Assembly (NCBI GenBank): GCA_027717645.1
Contig: JALLOG010000012.1
Location: 1-44,814 of the forward strand
From: Desulfobacterota bacterium AH_259_B03_O07
GTDB lineage: Bacteria > Desulfobacterota_D > UBA1144 > Nemesobacterales > CSP1-2
Direction of reading: 5' to 3'
Length of the DNA stretch: 44,814 nucleotides
Shown here in pieces: positions 34,922 to 42,969 of this stretch (position 1 is the stretch's first letter; every line of letters begins with the position of its first letter). The notes under the pieces were generated by a model. That model worked only from the letters and a program-made list of their open reading frames with translations, ran no database searches and was not told the DNA's origin. Made by a program: the position numbers and the translations under genes.

Positions 34922-36223
34922 ATGTATGAATACACTGAATCATCATTAGTCGAAATTCCCGCCATAGAGCTCTTCCGATCCCTCGGATTTCAACATCAAA
35001 ATTGTTTTAATGAAAGATTTGGAGAAAATAGCACATTAGGACGAGAAACGCCTAATGACGTTGTTCTTGTCCCAATCTTAAGAGAATCTCTCATAAGACT
35101 TAACCCAGAACTAAATACTGAAAGTATCGGTCTAGCTATTGAGGAGCTAGTCAGAGATAGGAGCTCGTTAAATCCAGTGGCTGCCAATCGAGAGATTTAT
35201 AAGATGCTGAGGGATGGTGTGAAAGTTCATACAAGAAATGAGCTGGGAGATGAGGTTGTAGAAACCGTAAAAGTTATAGATTTTGATAACCCTCAAAATA
35301 ATGATTTCTTTTTGAGCTCACAATTCTGGATATCTGGAGAAATTTACAAACGGCGAGCTGATCTGGTTGGATTTATGAACGGTTTGCCACTTATTTTTAT
35401 TGAATTAAAGGCTTCACATAGAAGATTGGAGAATGCTTATCAGAATAATCTAAGGGATTATAAGACCACTATTCCTCAAATCTTTTGGTATAACGCTTTT
35501 ATTATTCTATCAAATGGTTCCGAAAGCAGGGTTGGTACTATAACTTCTGACTACGAGCACTTTAATGAGTGGAAAAAGATTAATAGCGAGGGAGAGGAAG
35601 GTATAGTATCTCTCGATACGATAATCAGAGGGACTTGTGATAAAGATAAGTTTTTAGACATATTGGAAAATTTTATTTTATATCAGGACGGCCAGGGGCC
35701 CAGAATAAAGATTCTTGCTAAAAATCATCAATATCTCGGTGTGAACAACGCCATAGAGTCATTCGGGCAGATCGATGAGAATCGGGGAAAACTTGGTGTT
35801 TTCTGGCACACGCAGGGAAGCGGTAAGAGTTTCTCAATGATTTTCTTCTCACAGAAGATTCACAGAAAGTTTCCAGGGAACTACACATTTGTCGTTGTCA
35901 CAGACAGAAAAGAGTTGGATGATCAGATTTACAAGAATTTTTTAAACGCCGGTGCAGTCACTGAACAAGAAGTTCATGCAGAAAGCCGAGAACATTTGGA
36001 GCAACTACTAAGAGAAAACCATCGAAACATTTTCACATTAATACATAAATTTTGGACCGAAGCCGGAGAGGAATTCCCACTACTTTCAGATCGGTCTGAC
36101 ATTATCGTGATAACAGATGAAGCACACCGTACACAATACGATACCCTTGCAATGAATATGAGAAAGGCTTTACCTAATGCTTCATTTATTGCCTTCACAG
36201 GTACTCCATTGATTGTAGGATAA
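34922..36223 (+). pseudogene. hsdR: Type I restriction subunit HsdR, 5' part up to an in-frame stop
   Basis: HsdR is the motor and nuclease of the Type I complex. This part holds the PD-(D/E)XK nuclease (Asp147 in RADLVG, Glu161 and Lys163 in IELKAS), Walker A HTQGSGKS (296-303), the TDEAH box (398-402) and motif III FTGTP. Reading stops at TAA in GTPLIVG-stop-ERTKTTFGDY at codon 434. Homologues have Glu or similar there, so one GAA-to-TAA change explains it. The frame continues without shift to 38080. Without readthrough the protein lacks the second helicase half and the HsdM-binding domain. Confidence 0.9.
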
Positions 36224-38080
36224 GAACGAACAAAAACTACCTTTGGAGATTACATAAGCATTTACAACTTCAAACAATCAGTGGATGATGAGGCTACAGT
36301 TCCCCTGTATTATGAAAATAGAATCCCTGAGGTTCAACTTGAAAATGAGCATTTCACGGAAGAGTTTGAGGAAATCATTGAAGAATCAATAATGGATGAA
36401 GAGCAGGAAAAGAAATTGGAGAGAGAATTTGCGAGACAATACCACATCATCACCAGGGATGACCGACTGGAGAAAATAGCCGAGGACATCGTTTCTCACT
36501 TTGTTAATCGCGGTTATCAAGGAAAGGCAATGGTGGTTTCAATTGATAAACCAACAGCAGTAAAAATGTATGACAAAGTTCAAAAGCATTGGAAAGACTA
36601 TATTGAGAAACTAAAAAGAGATTTGAATTCGTCCAAGAATATCGAGGAGAAGAAGGAATTGGAAGAAAAGATTAAATATATGGAAGAAACAGACATGGCG
36701 GTTGTAGTTAGTGGCGAACAAAATGAGGCTGAGAGGTTTAATAAGTTGGGTTTGGACATCATGTTACACCGAAGAAGAATGGTAAAAGAGGATCTTGCAA
36801 CAAAATTCAAAGTTCCTGATGACCCTTTTAGAATGGTTTTTGTTTGCGCTATGTGGATGACGGGGTTTGATGTACAGCCTCTGTCGACAATATATCTTGA
36901 TAAACCAATGAAGAACCATACGTTGATGCAAACGATAGCGAGGGCAAATAGGGTATTTAAGGACAAACCAAATGGTCTCATTGCCGATTATGTTGGCATT
37001 TTTAGAGACTTGCAGAAGGCTCTTGCAATATATGGAACAAGTAGCGGAGGTGGGATAGAGCCAGGGGATACTCCTGTTAGACCAAAGGAAGAACTGATAA
37101 AGGCGCTTGAAAAGGCCATTAATGAAACGAGGACTTTTTCTAAGGGGAAGGGTATTGAACTTGAGAAAATTCTTCAGGCTGAAGCCTTATATAAGATCAA
37201 ATACATAGATGATGCCGTAGATGCAATATTGGTTGATGAAGACACCAAGAGAAAATACATTTCGCTATCAGGCAATGTAAGGAAATTATTTAGAGCAATA
37301 CTTCCCGATCCAGTCGCTGGAAATTATAAAGAAATTTGTGATTTAATAAATGTAGTCGCTGATAAGATTAGGTCACTCTCACCGGATGTTGATATTTCTG
37401 AGGTTATGGAAAAGGTAGAAGACCTGCTGGATAGATCAATAAAAGCCAAGGGGTATGTTATAAGAGAGCATAGAGAAAAATATGGTTCCGATTATATAGA
37501 TCTCAGCAAAATCAATTTTGAAGAATTGAAAAGGAGATTTATTAGAGGAAGAAAGCATATAGAGGCAGAACGATTAAGAGGGGCGATAAATTCTAAATTG
37601 AATAAACTGATAAGGTTAAACAAGCTAAGAATTAATTTATTGGAGAAATTAAATAAATTGATAGAGGATTATAATTCCGGAGCAATTAATGTTGAAATAT
37701 TCTTTGATAAATTGTTAGTTCTCGCAAAGGAATTAAACGAGGAAGAAAAGAGAGGAATTGCTGAGAACCTTTCTGAAGAAGAGCTCTCGGTTTTTGATTT
37801 ACTTTATAGACTAGATCTAAACCAAAACGAAAAGAAGCAGGTAAAACTTGCCGCTAAACATTTGATTGAAGTACTTAAAAAAGAGAAATTTGTACTCGAC
37901 TGGCGGAAAAGGCAGCAGACTAGAGCTTCGGTTCTTATTACTATCAGGGATGTGCTCGATAAGGAGCTACCCAGGAGTTATACTCCAGAAATCTATCAAC
38001 AAAAATGTGATCTTGTATATCAGCATATTTACGATTCTTATTACGGAGCAGCGAAAAGTTTGTATGCTAGTTTAATGTGA
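36224..38080 (+). pseudogene. hsdR: Type I restriction subunit HsdR, 3' part in the same frame
   Basis: Directly after the TAA the frame reads ERTKTTFGDYISIYNFKQSV and runs 618 codons. It contains the second RecA-like domain (MVFVCAMWMTGFDVQPLSTI, with QTIARANRVFKDKPNG as motif VI) and a long helical C-terminal domain that contacts HsdM. Codon use and conservation look normal, so the stop is recent or is a sequencing error. A GTG at 36281 gives a 599-residue separate frame, but independent function is unlikely. Confidence 0.88.
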
Positions 38081-38114
38081 AGGGAAGCAGAACATCTAAT
38101 TTTAGGAATTTACA

Positions 38115-38269
38115 ATGTCGAAAAAGAATAAAATGTGGATGGTAAGGGCTGGGGAAAGTGGAATAGAAATAAAGTCTAGCCCCCCCTTTTTAATCTCAGT
38201 TTGTCAAACTTCAGTTTCTCAGGTAATATTTAATGTTAAAGTCTATTTAAGTTGTCGGCTTTGAAGATA
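38115..38269 (+). pseudogene. Stub of an Mrr-like restriction gene
   Basis: After AGGA, an ATG opens MSKKNKMWMVRAGESGIEIK. The string MWMVRAGE-x-G is typical of the N-terminus of Mrr-type restriction proteins found beside Type I systems. After it the frame loses any recognisable similarity and stops at about 38269. It is interpreted as a gene whose body was deleted. Only about 12 residues carry the signal. Confidence 0.4.
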
Positions 38270-38406
38270 AATAGTTTGTTCTTTTAGAGTAATCCGATTT
38301 ACTCTCCAAGTTAGCAGAAAACTTATTTTTTATCCTCCTGGTACGAATAACTGAAAAAGACAAAAAACATAATGAGCGTCCAATTGTGGCGACCAGGAGG
38401 TCTAAT

Positions 38407-39546
38407 TTGAAGTTTGAAGATTTTTCTCTATCAGATAGCGTTGTTAAGGCTATAAAGGAAATAGGATTAAGCACCCCTACTCCTATTCAGGAGAAATCGA
38501 TTCCACAACTTCTAAGTGGGATTGATTTAATAGGTCAGGCTAAAACGGGAACGGGTAAAACCTTTGCCTTTGCGATACCAATTGTGGAAAAGATAAATCC
38601 TTCCGAAAGGGTAGTTCAGGGAATAGTTCTAACCCCGACAAGAGAGCTTGCAGTTCAGGTGGCAAAGGAATTTGAAAAAGTCGGAAAGCATAAGCGAACA
38701 TTTGTTGTTTCGATTTATGGTGGTCAGCCTATCAGAAAACAGCTAGCTCAGCTTAGCAAAGGGGTTCATATAGTAGTGGGAACTCCTGGGAGGGTAATTG
38801 ATCATATTAAGCGTCGCACCTTAAACCTTAAGTCCATTCGCTTTACGGTATTGGATGAGGCCGACCGGATGCTTGATATGGGATTTATTGACGACATGAA
38901 ATTTATCCTTGCCCAAATCCCGAAGAAATCGCAAAAAATGATGTTTTCGGCGACGATACCATCACAGATTACATGGCTTGCAAAACGGTATATGAGAAAC
39001 CCGGTAGAATTGAGACTCTCAAAAGATACGCTAACGGTCCCCGAAACCAGACAGCTATTTTACGAGGTGAAGGAGTTTTATAAGTTTAATGTTCTGTGTA
39101 ACTTGCTTGACGCTGAAATGGGCGGATTATTTCTTGTATTCCGAAGGACAAAGTCAGGTGTTGATGAACTTGCGGCCGCTCTCAATGCCAAGCGGTATAA
39201 CGTTCGTGCGCTCCATGGGGATTTTTCTCAAAGAGAGAGGGATAGGGTTATGAGGCACTTTAGAAAGGGTCGCGTTGATATTCTTGTTGCCACCGATGTT
39301 GCTGCGAGAGGGCTTGACATAGATGGTATTACTCATGTCGTGAACTATGACGTCCCTCAGGACCCTGAAAGCTATATACACAGAATTGGTAGAACAGGTA
39401 GAGCCGGGAAAGAGGGCGTGGCCATCACCCTTATAACTCACTGGGAATATAGTGAGCTAAAACGCATACAAACCTTATCAAAAGTTAAGATTGAAAGGCT
39501 AAATATTCCGGCTGTTGTGAATCATTCTCGTGCAGCCAGAGCTTAA
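38407..39546 (+). CDS. DEAD-box RNA helicase
   Basis: An ATP-dependent RNA helicase of the RhlE/CsdA type, remodelling RNA in ribosome assembly or decay. All motifs are present: Q motif with TPTPIQE, AKTGTGKT (I), PTRELA (Ia), TPGR, LDEADRMLDMGF (II), FSATIP (III), and HRIGRTGRAGKEG (VI). It lacks a long C-terminal extension. I choose the TTG at 38407 because AGGAGG lies 5 bases upstream and homologues begin M-x-F-x-D-F; a GTG at 38386 would place the ribosome site inside the gene. Confidence 0.93.
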   Translation: MKFEDFSLSDSVVKAIKEIGLSTPTPIQEKSIPQLLSGIDLIGQAKTGTGKTFAFAIPIVEKINPSERVVQGIVLTPTRELAVQVAKEFEKVGKHKRTFVVSIYGGQPIRKQLAQLSKGVHIVVGTPGRVIDHIKRRTLNLKSIRFTVLDEADRMLDMGFIDDMKFILAQIPKKSQKMMFSATIPSQITWLAKRYMRNPVELRLSKDTLTVPETRQLFYEVKEFYKFNVLCNLLDAEMGGLFLVFRRTKSGVDELAAALNAKRYNVRALHGDFSQRERDRVMRHFRKGRVDILVATDVAARGLDIDGITHVVNYDVPQDPESYIHRIGRTGRAGKEGVAITLITHWEYSELKRIQTLSKVKIERLNIPAVVNHSRAARA

Positions 39547-39574
39547 CAGTCTTTATTTTCAGCAGGGACAGATG

Positions 39575-39625
39575 TATTAGCGCGGGAGCGACAGCGAAGG
39601 CGTCTAATTGAGGCGCTTGTTATGC
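39575..39625. other. Degenerate attC-like site (uncertain)
   Basis: GTTATGC (39619-39625) with GAGGCGCTT before it resembles the R''/L'' half of the neighbouring attC sites read on the minus strand. ATTAGCGC (39576-39583) can pair with GCGTCTAAT (39600-39608) with one extra base, but no good R' core follows. It could be a decayed attC closing the cassette of the next gene. Confidence 0.35.
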
Positions 39626-39628
39626 AAT

Positions 39629-39949
39629 TCACTTTTTGCCAAGCAAATGAATTACTTTACCGGAACTTTTAGGCTTTGTAGTATTTTTTACCTTACTAAG
39701 TAAATGTGGAGAAACATTCCACTTTTGTCCAGAGTCGGTAATGACGGTGACTGTTTTTTTGTTGAACTTAACAAGAGTGCCTATTTGTCTGCCTCGACCA
39801 GATGGTTCAAAGCTGACTTGCTCTCCTGGGCTAAATTGCATCATCTCATTGTGAGTATGCATAGATTCTAAAAATTTAAGCCTCTCAACAATTCTGTGAT
39901 TCAACTCGATTAGTTCTTCTTCACTTAATCTATCGATATCTATAGTCAT
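39629..39949 (-). CDS. Small KOW/SH3-like protein, possible cassette gene
   Basis: The 106-residue product has an N-terminal helix LSEEELIELNHRIVERLKFL and a beta-rich part FSPGEQVSFEPSGRGRQIGT with KKTVTVITDSGQKWNVSP, as in a family of small conserved proteins with a KOW/SH3-like fold that may bind nucleic acid. The basic C-terminal tail KPSSGKVIHLLGKK fits. It is on the same strand as the integron cassettes and lies between attC 40236-40293 and a degenerate half-site, so it may be a cassette gene. Function unknown. Confidence 0.65.
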   Translation of the reverse strand: MTIDIDRLSEEELIELNHRIVERLKFLESMHTHNEMMQFSPGEQVSFEPSGRGRQIGTLVKFNKKTVTVITDSGQKWNVSPHLLSKVKNTTKPKSSGKVIHLLGKK

Positions 39950-40235
39950 AATTTGTCTCGTTTTTTACAGGCGCATAAAATATATTATTAAGTCGATTCA
40001 TGCTTTCTAACCATTTTACAATATCTTCTGCTCAAATTACAAAGAGTAATTTAGGTACTTTACACATGAGAGGATCGAGACTCAACTGGCTGGGCCTAAA
40101 TCTTCTTAAAATCATATGAAGCAAGACAAAATTAGAAAAGGTTGTATCAAAAGAATAGCTGTCGCTTTTTTTGCTTTGATAGGGATTAGTTAAGTCAATC
40201 TTCATGCCAGACCCCGAAAACAGTTAAAGTTCCAG

Positions 40236-40293
40236 GTCTAACGCAAAACTCAGCGGCGCGCGTTAGCGCGCCCGCTGGAGTGCCTAGTTGGGC
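40236..40293 (-). other. Integron attC recombination site 1
   Basis: The 58-bp site has GTCTAAC (40236-40242) and GTTGGGC (40287-40293) as outer cores and an imperfect palindrome CTCAGCGGCGCGCG / CGCGCCCGCTGGAG between them. The extra base lies on the right arm (CTGGAG versus CTCAG), so the L'' side is on the right and the site belongs to the minus-strand gene ending at 40319, 25 bases away. Confidence 0.85.
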
Positions 40294-40857
40294 TTACTGC
40301 TATCCCCTATCGGGCTCTTCAAAGTCTGAATAGTAGAATTATTAACAGGGCAGATGCCAGGCTCGCAAAGGCCGCCCTGATTGAGTTCCATAGGTTCCAA
40401 TGCGGTTCGAAGTCTTTACGAGCCGCTTTTTGCGTTGTTTCATTCATAGCGTCGACATCCAGAGTTTGTAGTTTGTTATTCAGCGGTATGTTAATAGTGA
40501 CGGTCGGCAATTGGACGCCGAGAAGATAGGCGAGTGCGGCGAAGATTATGAGCAGACGCCCAGCTCCATCCAATTGCCCGATGCCAAGCACAGCCGACGC
40601 CACCAAAGCCACAACTGAACCGACCCAAACCAACACAAAAATCGGCTGATTATTCTGGATAACGCGATCCATCACCTGAAAAGCTCGGATAAACTCCCGG
40701 TCATTTAAACTTCTTATGCCTGGCATCACCACTAAGGCAAAAACAAACAGCAAGCCTGCCACCAGGGAACACAGAAATGTAGCCAAGATCAATGCAATCT
40801 GAAAGATTCCCATGATTCATCCTCCATCACGTGAATAATGTTTCGTGTTCCTTAGTG
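40237..40857 (-). mobile_element. Integron gene cassette A (DUF1772 gene)
   Basis: Bounded by the R' cores of attC 1 and attC 2, this 621-bp unit holds a single minus-strand gene followed by its attC, a standard cassette layout. The gene's ribosome site GGAGG lies shortly inside the upstream boundary. Confidence 0.82.
40319..40813 (-). CDS. DUF1772 (anthrone-oxygenase-like) membrane protein
   Basis: The 164-residue protein has four transmembrane helices: about residues 4-30, 58-77, 84-100 and 142-162. It shows the DUF1772 family features: G-L-x-F-V-F-A-L-V-V-M-P-G, the short VTINIPLNNKL after the third helix, and W-x-x-W-N near the last. Fungal relatives act in polyketide oxygenation, but bacterial members are uncharacterised and common in integron cassettes. 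GGAGG precedes the ATG by 7 bases. It is the only gene of its cassette. Confidence 0.85.
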   Translation of the reverse strand: MGIFQIALILATFLCSLVAGLLFVFALVVMPGIRSLNDREFIRAFQVMDRVIQNNQPIFVLVWVGSVVALVASAVLGIGQLDGAGRLLIIFAALAYLLGVQLPTVTINIPLNNKLQTLDVDAMNETTQKAARKDFEPHWNLWNSIRAAFASLASALLIILLFRL

Positions 40858-40928
40858 CCTAACGACCAAGCTCACCTGCCGCTAGGAAGCGCAGCGGAAT
40901 AGCGGTCAGGTGCAGCGCCTTGTTAGGT
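40857..40928 (-). other. Integron attC recombination site 2
   Basis: The 72-bp site runs from GCCTAAC (40857-40863) to GTTAGGT (40922-40928). The arms CAAGCTCACCTGCCGCT and AGCGGTCAGGTGCAGCGC pair imperfectly around a GAAGCGCAGCG centre. AGCGCCTTGTTAGG on the right and, on the minus strand, GAGCTTGGTCGTTAGGC on the left match the known L''/R'' and L'/R' consensus forms. This fixes the orientation: it is the attC of the mcrBC cassette. Confidence 0.9.
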
Positions 40929-40959
40929 GTTTTTTTAATCATCAATTTCTCAACGTTTG

Positions 40960-41007
40960 CCGATATACGAAGTTTTGTGCGCTCTTTGCGCAAAATTTTG
41001 TATACCG
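40960..41007. repeat. Long imperfect hairpin between mcrC and its attC
   Basis: CGATATACGAAGTTTTGTGC and GCAAAATTTTGTATACCG form a stem of about 21 paired positions with few mismatches and a tiny TCTT loop. No T-tract follows on the minus strand. It may be a transcript-stabilising 3' structure or a relic of another element. Confidence 0.6.
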
Positions 41008-41056
41008 GTTGTTGTGCGAAGTGCTTGGGAGGCGGGCTTGCCTGTCTATTATTGCT

Positions 41057-42175
41057 TTACACATGTACGTTCTGTTTTTCAATATTTATTACTTCTAACA
41101 AATCCTTTTCTATTTTATTCCATGGTTGTGCAAGGTCTATTGTTTCCCATTTAATTGTATGACCTTGTATACATGTTTTTTGAGGCAGATGCTTATTTAC
41201 AGTTGGATAAAGCAATATGCCGGTAGCCTTTTTATATTGCTTTGAAACTTCTTCCTGAGTCCGCAGGTATGTATATATTTGAAACATGTGATCGCGATTA
41301 AATGTTAGATTTCCCCATTGACCTTCTGTAATACTTGCTTTTGTAAATTTTGTATCAATTATAATAATTTGACCTGTTTCCTTATGCTGTAGAATTAAAT
41401 CAGGTTTCATTATTGGTATGTAATCTAAACTGTCTTCAGATGGCCAGCTTAAATGAGATTGCGGCTTAATATACCACTGTGTTAAATGATAATTATAAAA
41501 TTCAGCAACAAATATTTCATAAATATTATATAAAATCAGGTCATCCCGATTAATATCCACTAGAGAATAAACCCCTTCCTCTTCACGAGGCATTAAGCAC
41601 CGACATAAAAGATAACAAAGCGACAGCATTAAACTGTAATCTCTATCTCTTTCGTTTATTTGCGTCCGTCTAACTTCATCAGGTTTTATTTCAGTAGTTT
41701 CAATCCATCCCATTTTCTGTACTATACAACGCAGTTCATTCCTTTTTTCTTTTGCTATGTTTTTATTTTTTCCAAAATCACCAATTTGAATCATACGGGT
41801 TAGTATGCTTTTAATTATCTGATTTTTTTTGGTATTTGTTAAGTAAACCTGATAACGTGAAAAAGTGCGTCCATGCGAAAAAGACATTAACTTAAAACTT
41901 TTATCAAAATCAATACGTCCGCGTACGCCATAGATTTCATTCCCTCTTTTACAATAATTGCGGCCAAGCCCAATACGTAAACGCTGCTGAATTTGTTTCG
42001 CTAATATAGATGAAAGTAGAGTATCAAGATTAGGCGCTTTTTCTATTTCTGATTTCCACCGTTTTTTAAGATGTAAAATTTTTAAAGCATAAAGCAGCAT
42101 ATACCATATATTTTCTATTGGTATTCCTGAGTCTGTCTTTTGGATATTTTGACTTTTAATGGCGACATTGTTCAT
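41057..42175 (-). CDS. mcrC: McrC-like subunit of the McrBC restriction system
   Basis: McrC supplies the endonuclease and stimulates McrB's GTPase, cutting modified DNA. The 372-residue protein shows the N-terminal McrC part (PIENIWYMLLYALKI, then RGRIDFDKS and FSRYQVYLTNTKKNQIIKS) and a C-terminal PD-(D/E)XK nuclease, MKPDLILQHKETGQIIIIDT with DTKF, followed by Q-x-Y-T-Y (MFQIYTYL). All catalytic acids and the lysine are present. Its ATG overlaps the mcrB stop by 4 bases (ATGA), indicating translational coupling. Confidence 0.92.
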   Translation of the reverse strand: MNNVAIKSQNIQKTDSGIPIENIWYMLLYALKILHLKKRWKSEIEKAPNLDTLLSSILAKQIQQRLRIGLGRNYCKRGNEIYGVRGRIDFDKSFKLMSFSHGRTFSRYQVYLTNTKKNQIIKSILTRMIQIGDFGKNKNIAKEKRNELRCIVQKMGWIETTEIKPDEVRRTQINERDRDYSLMLSLCYLLCRCLMPREEEGVYSLVDINRDDLILYNIYEIFVAEFYNYHLTQWYIKPQSHLSWPSEDSLDYIPIMKPDLILQHKETGQIIIIDTKFTKASITEGQWGNLTFNRDHMFQIYTYLRTQEEVSKQYKKATGILLYPTVNKHLPQKTCIQGHTIKWETIDLAQPWNKIEKDLLEVINIEKQNVHV

Positions 42176-42969
42176 GGCGCTAGCAATCTATCTCTCAGTT
42201 CATTAACGCGATCAGAGTTATCAAACCAGTATTCCTGTATTAAAGGGATAATTTCTGATTTAACAACATTTTCGTACCAGCTTCGCTCCAGTTGACTGAA
42301 ATCTATTTTATTGGGACAAAAATAACTATGTCCAATCCAGAAATTTGGCCCTAATAAATTATCTTTGCCAATCTCTTCATTTAACGCACTCATACGATTT
42401 CCAATTAAATTAATCAATTCATCTTTCATGTTACGGTCTTTAAGCCATTTATGATAAATTTCAGTTTTATATTTTGGCGTTAAAGAAATAAATGCAAAAC
42501 GTCTCCTGAGAGCATAATCAACTAGGGCGAGAGAGCGATCTGCCAGATTCATTAAGCCGATAATAAAAACATTTGGCGGAATAAAAAAACGTTCCTCGTT
42601 TTCGCGGCTATACATAAGAGGCACTGCATATTTGCTATTTCTTTTATCCGCCTCGATAAGCATAAGTAGTTCACCAAAAATCTGGCTGATATTTCCCCTA
42701 TTAATTTCATCAATTATAAAAACATATTTATTTTCGGGATCGTTTTCTGCTTTTTTACAAAATATATAAAAAACAGCATCTTTAAGCTCAAACATGCCAT
42801 TACCTTCTGCTGCCGGTCTATACCCGCGAACAAAATCTTCATAACAATAAGATTGATGAAACTGCACCATTTCAATATAATCATCATTCTTTTCTTCTAT
42901 AAGAGCATAGGCCAGTTTTCTCGCAAGAAATGTTTTGCCGACACCCGGCGAGCCTTGAAGAATTATATT
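42172..42969 (-). CDS. mcrB: McrB-like GTPase domain (3' part of mcrB, after frameshift)
   Basis: Once past the A7 run, the -1 frame reads IILQGSPGVGKTFLARKLAY, so Walker A GSPGVGKT is intact. It continues to MVQFHQSYCYEDFVRGYRP, Walker B KYVFIIDEINRGNISQIFGE and the McrB nucleotide signature MNLADRSLALVDYALRRRF. This is the AAA+ GTP-driven motor of McrBC. The frame has a TAA directly upstream and its first ATG (42870) lies beyond Walker A, so independent expression would give a dead motor; it needs joining to the upstream part by a -1 shift. Confidence 0.88.
   Translation of the reverse strand, partial: NIILQGSPGVGKTFLARKLAYALIEEKNDDYIEMVQFHQSYCYEDFVRGYRPAAEGNGMFELKDAVFYIFCKKAENDPENKYVFIIDEINRGNISQIFGELLMLIEADKRNSKYAVPLMYSRENEERFFIPPNVFIIGLMNLADRSLALVDYALRRRFAFISLTPKYKTEIYHKWLKDRNMKDELINLIGNRMSALNEEIGKDNLLGPNFWIGHSYFCPNKIDFSQLERSWYENVVKSEIIPLIQEYWFDNSDRVNELRDRLLAP

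Noticed and set aside
36281-38080. Independent 599-residue gene starting at GTG 36281
   Set aside because: The frame continues upstream to the TAA with conserved HsdR sequence, so it is the second part of hsdR.
40116-40193. 25-codon plus-strand frame beginning MKQDKIRKGCIKRIAVAFFA
   Set aside because: It looks like a signal peptide but has no ribosome site, runs against the cassette strand and ends at once.
40910-41162. Plus-strand frames over attC 2 and the mcrC 3' end
   Set aside because: They run through the attC palindrome and antisense to mcrC; no coding support.
42172-42870. Stand-alone small McrB from ATG 42870
   Set aside because: That start lies after Walker A, so the product could not bind nucleotide; the intact motif is upstream in the same frame.
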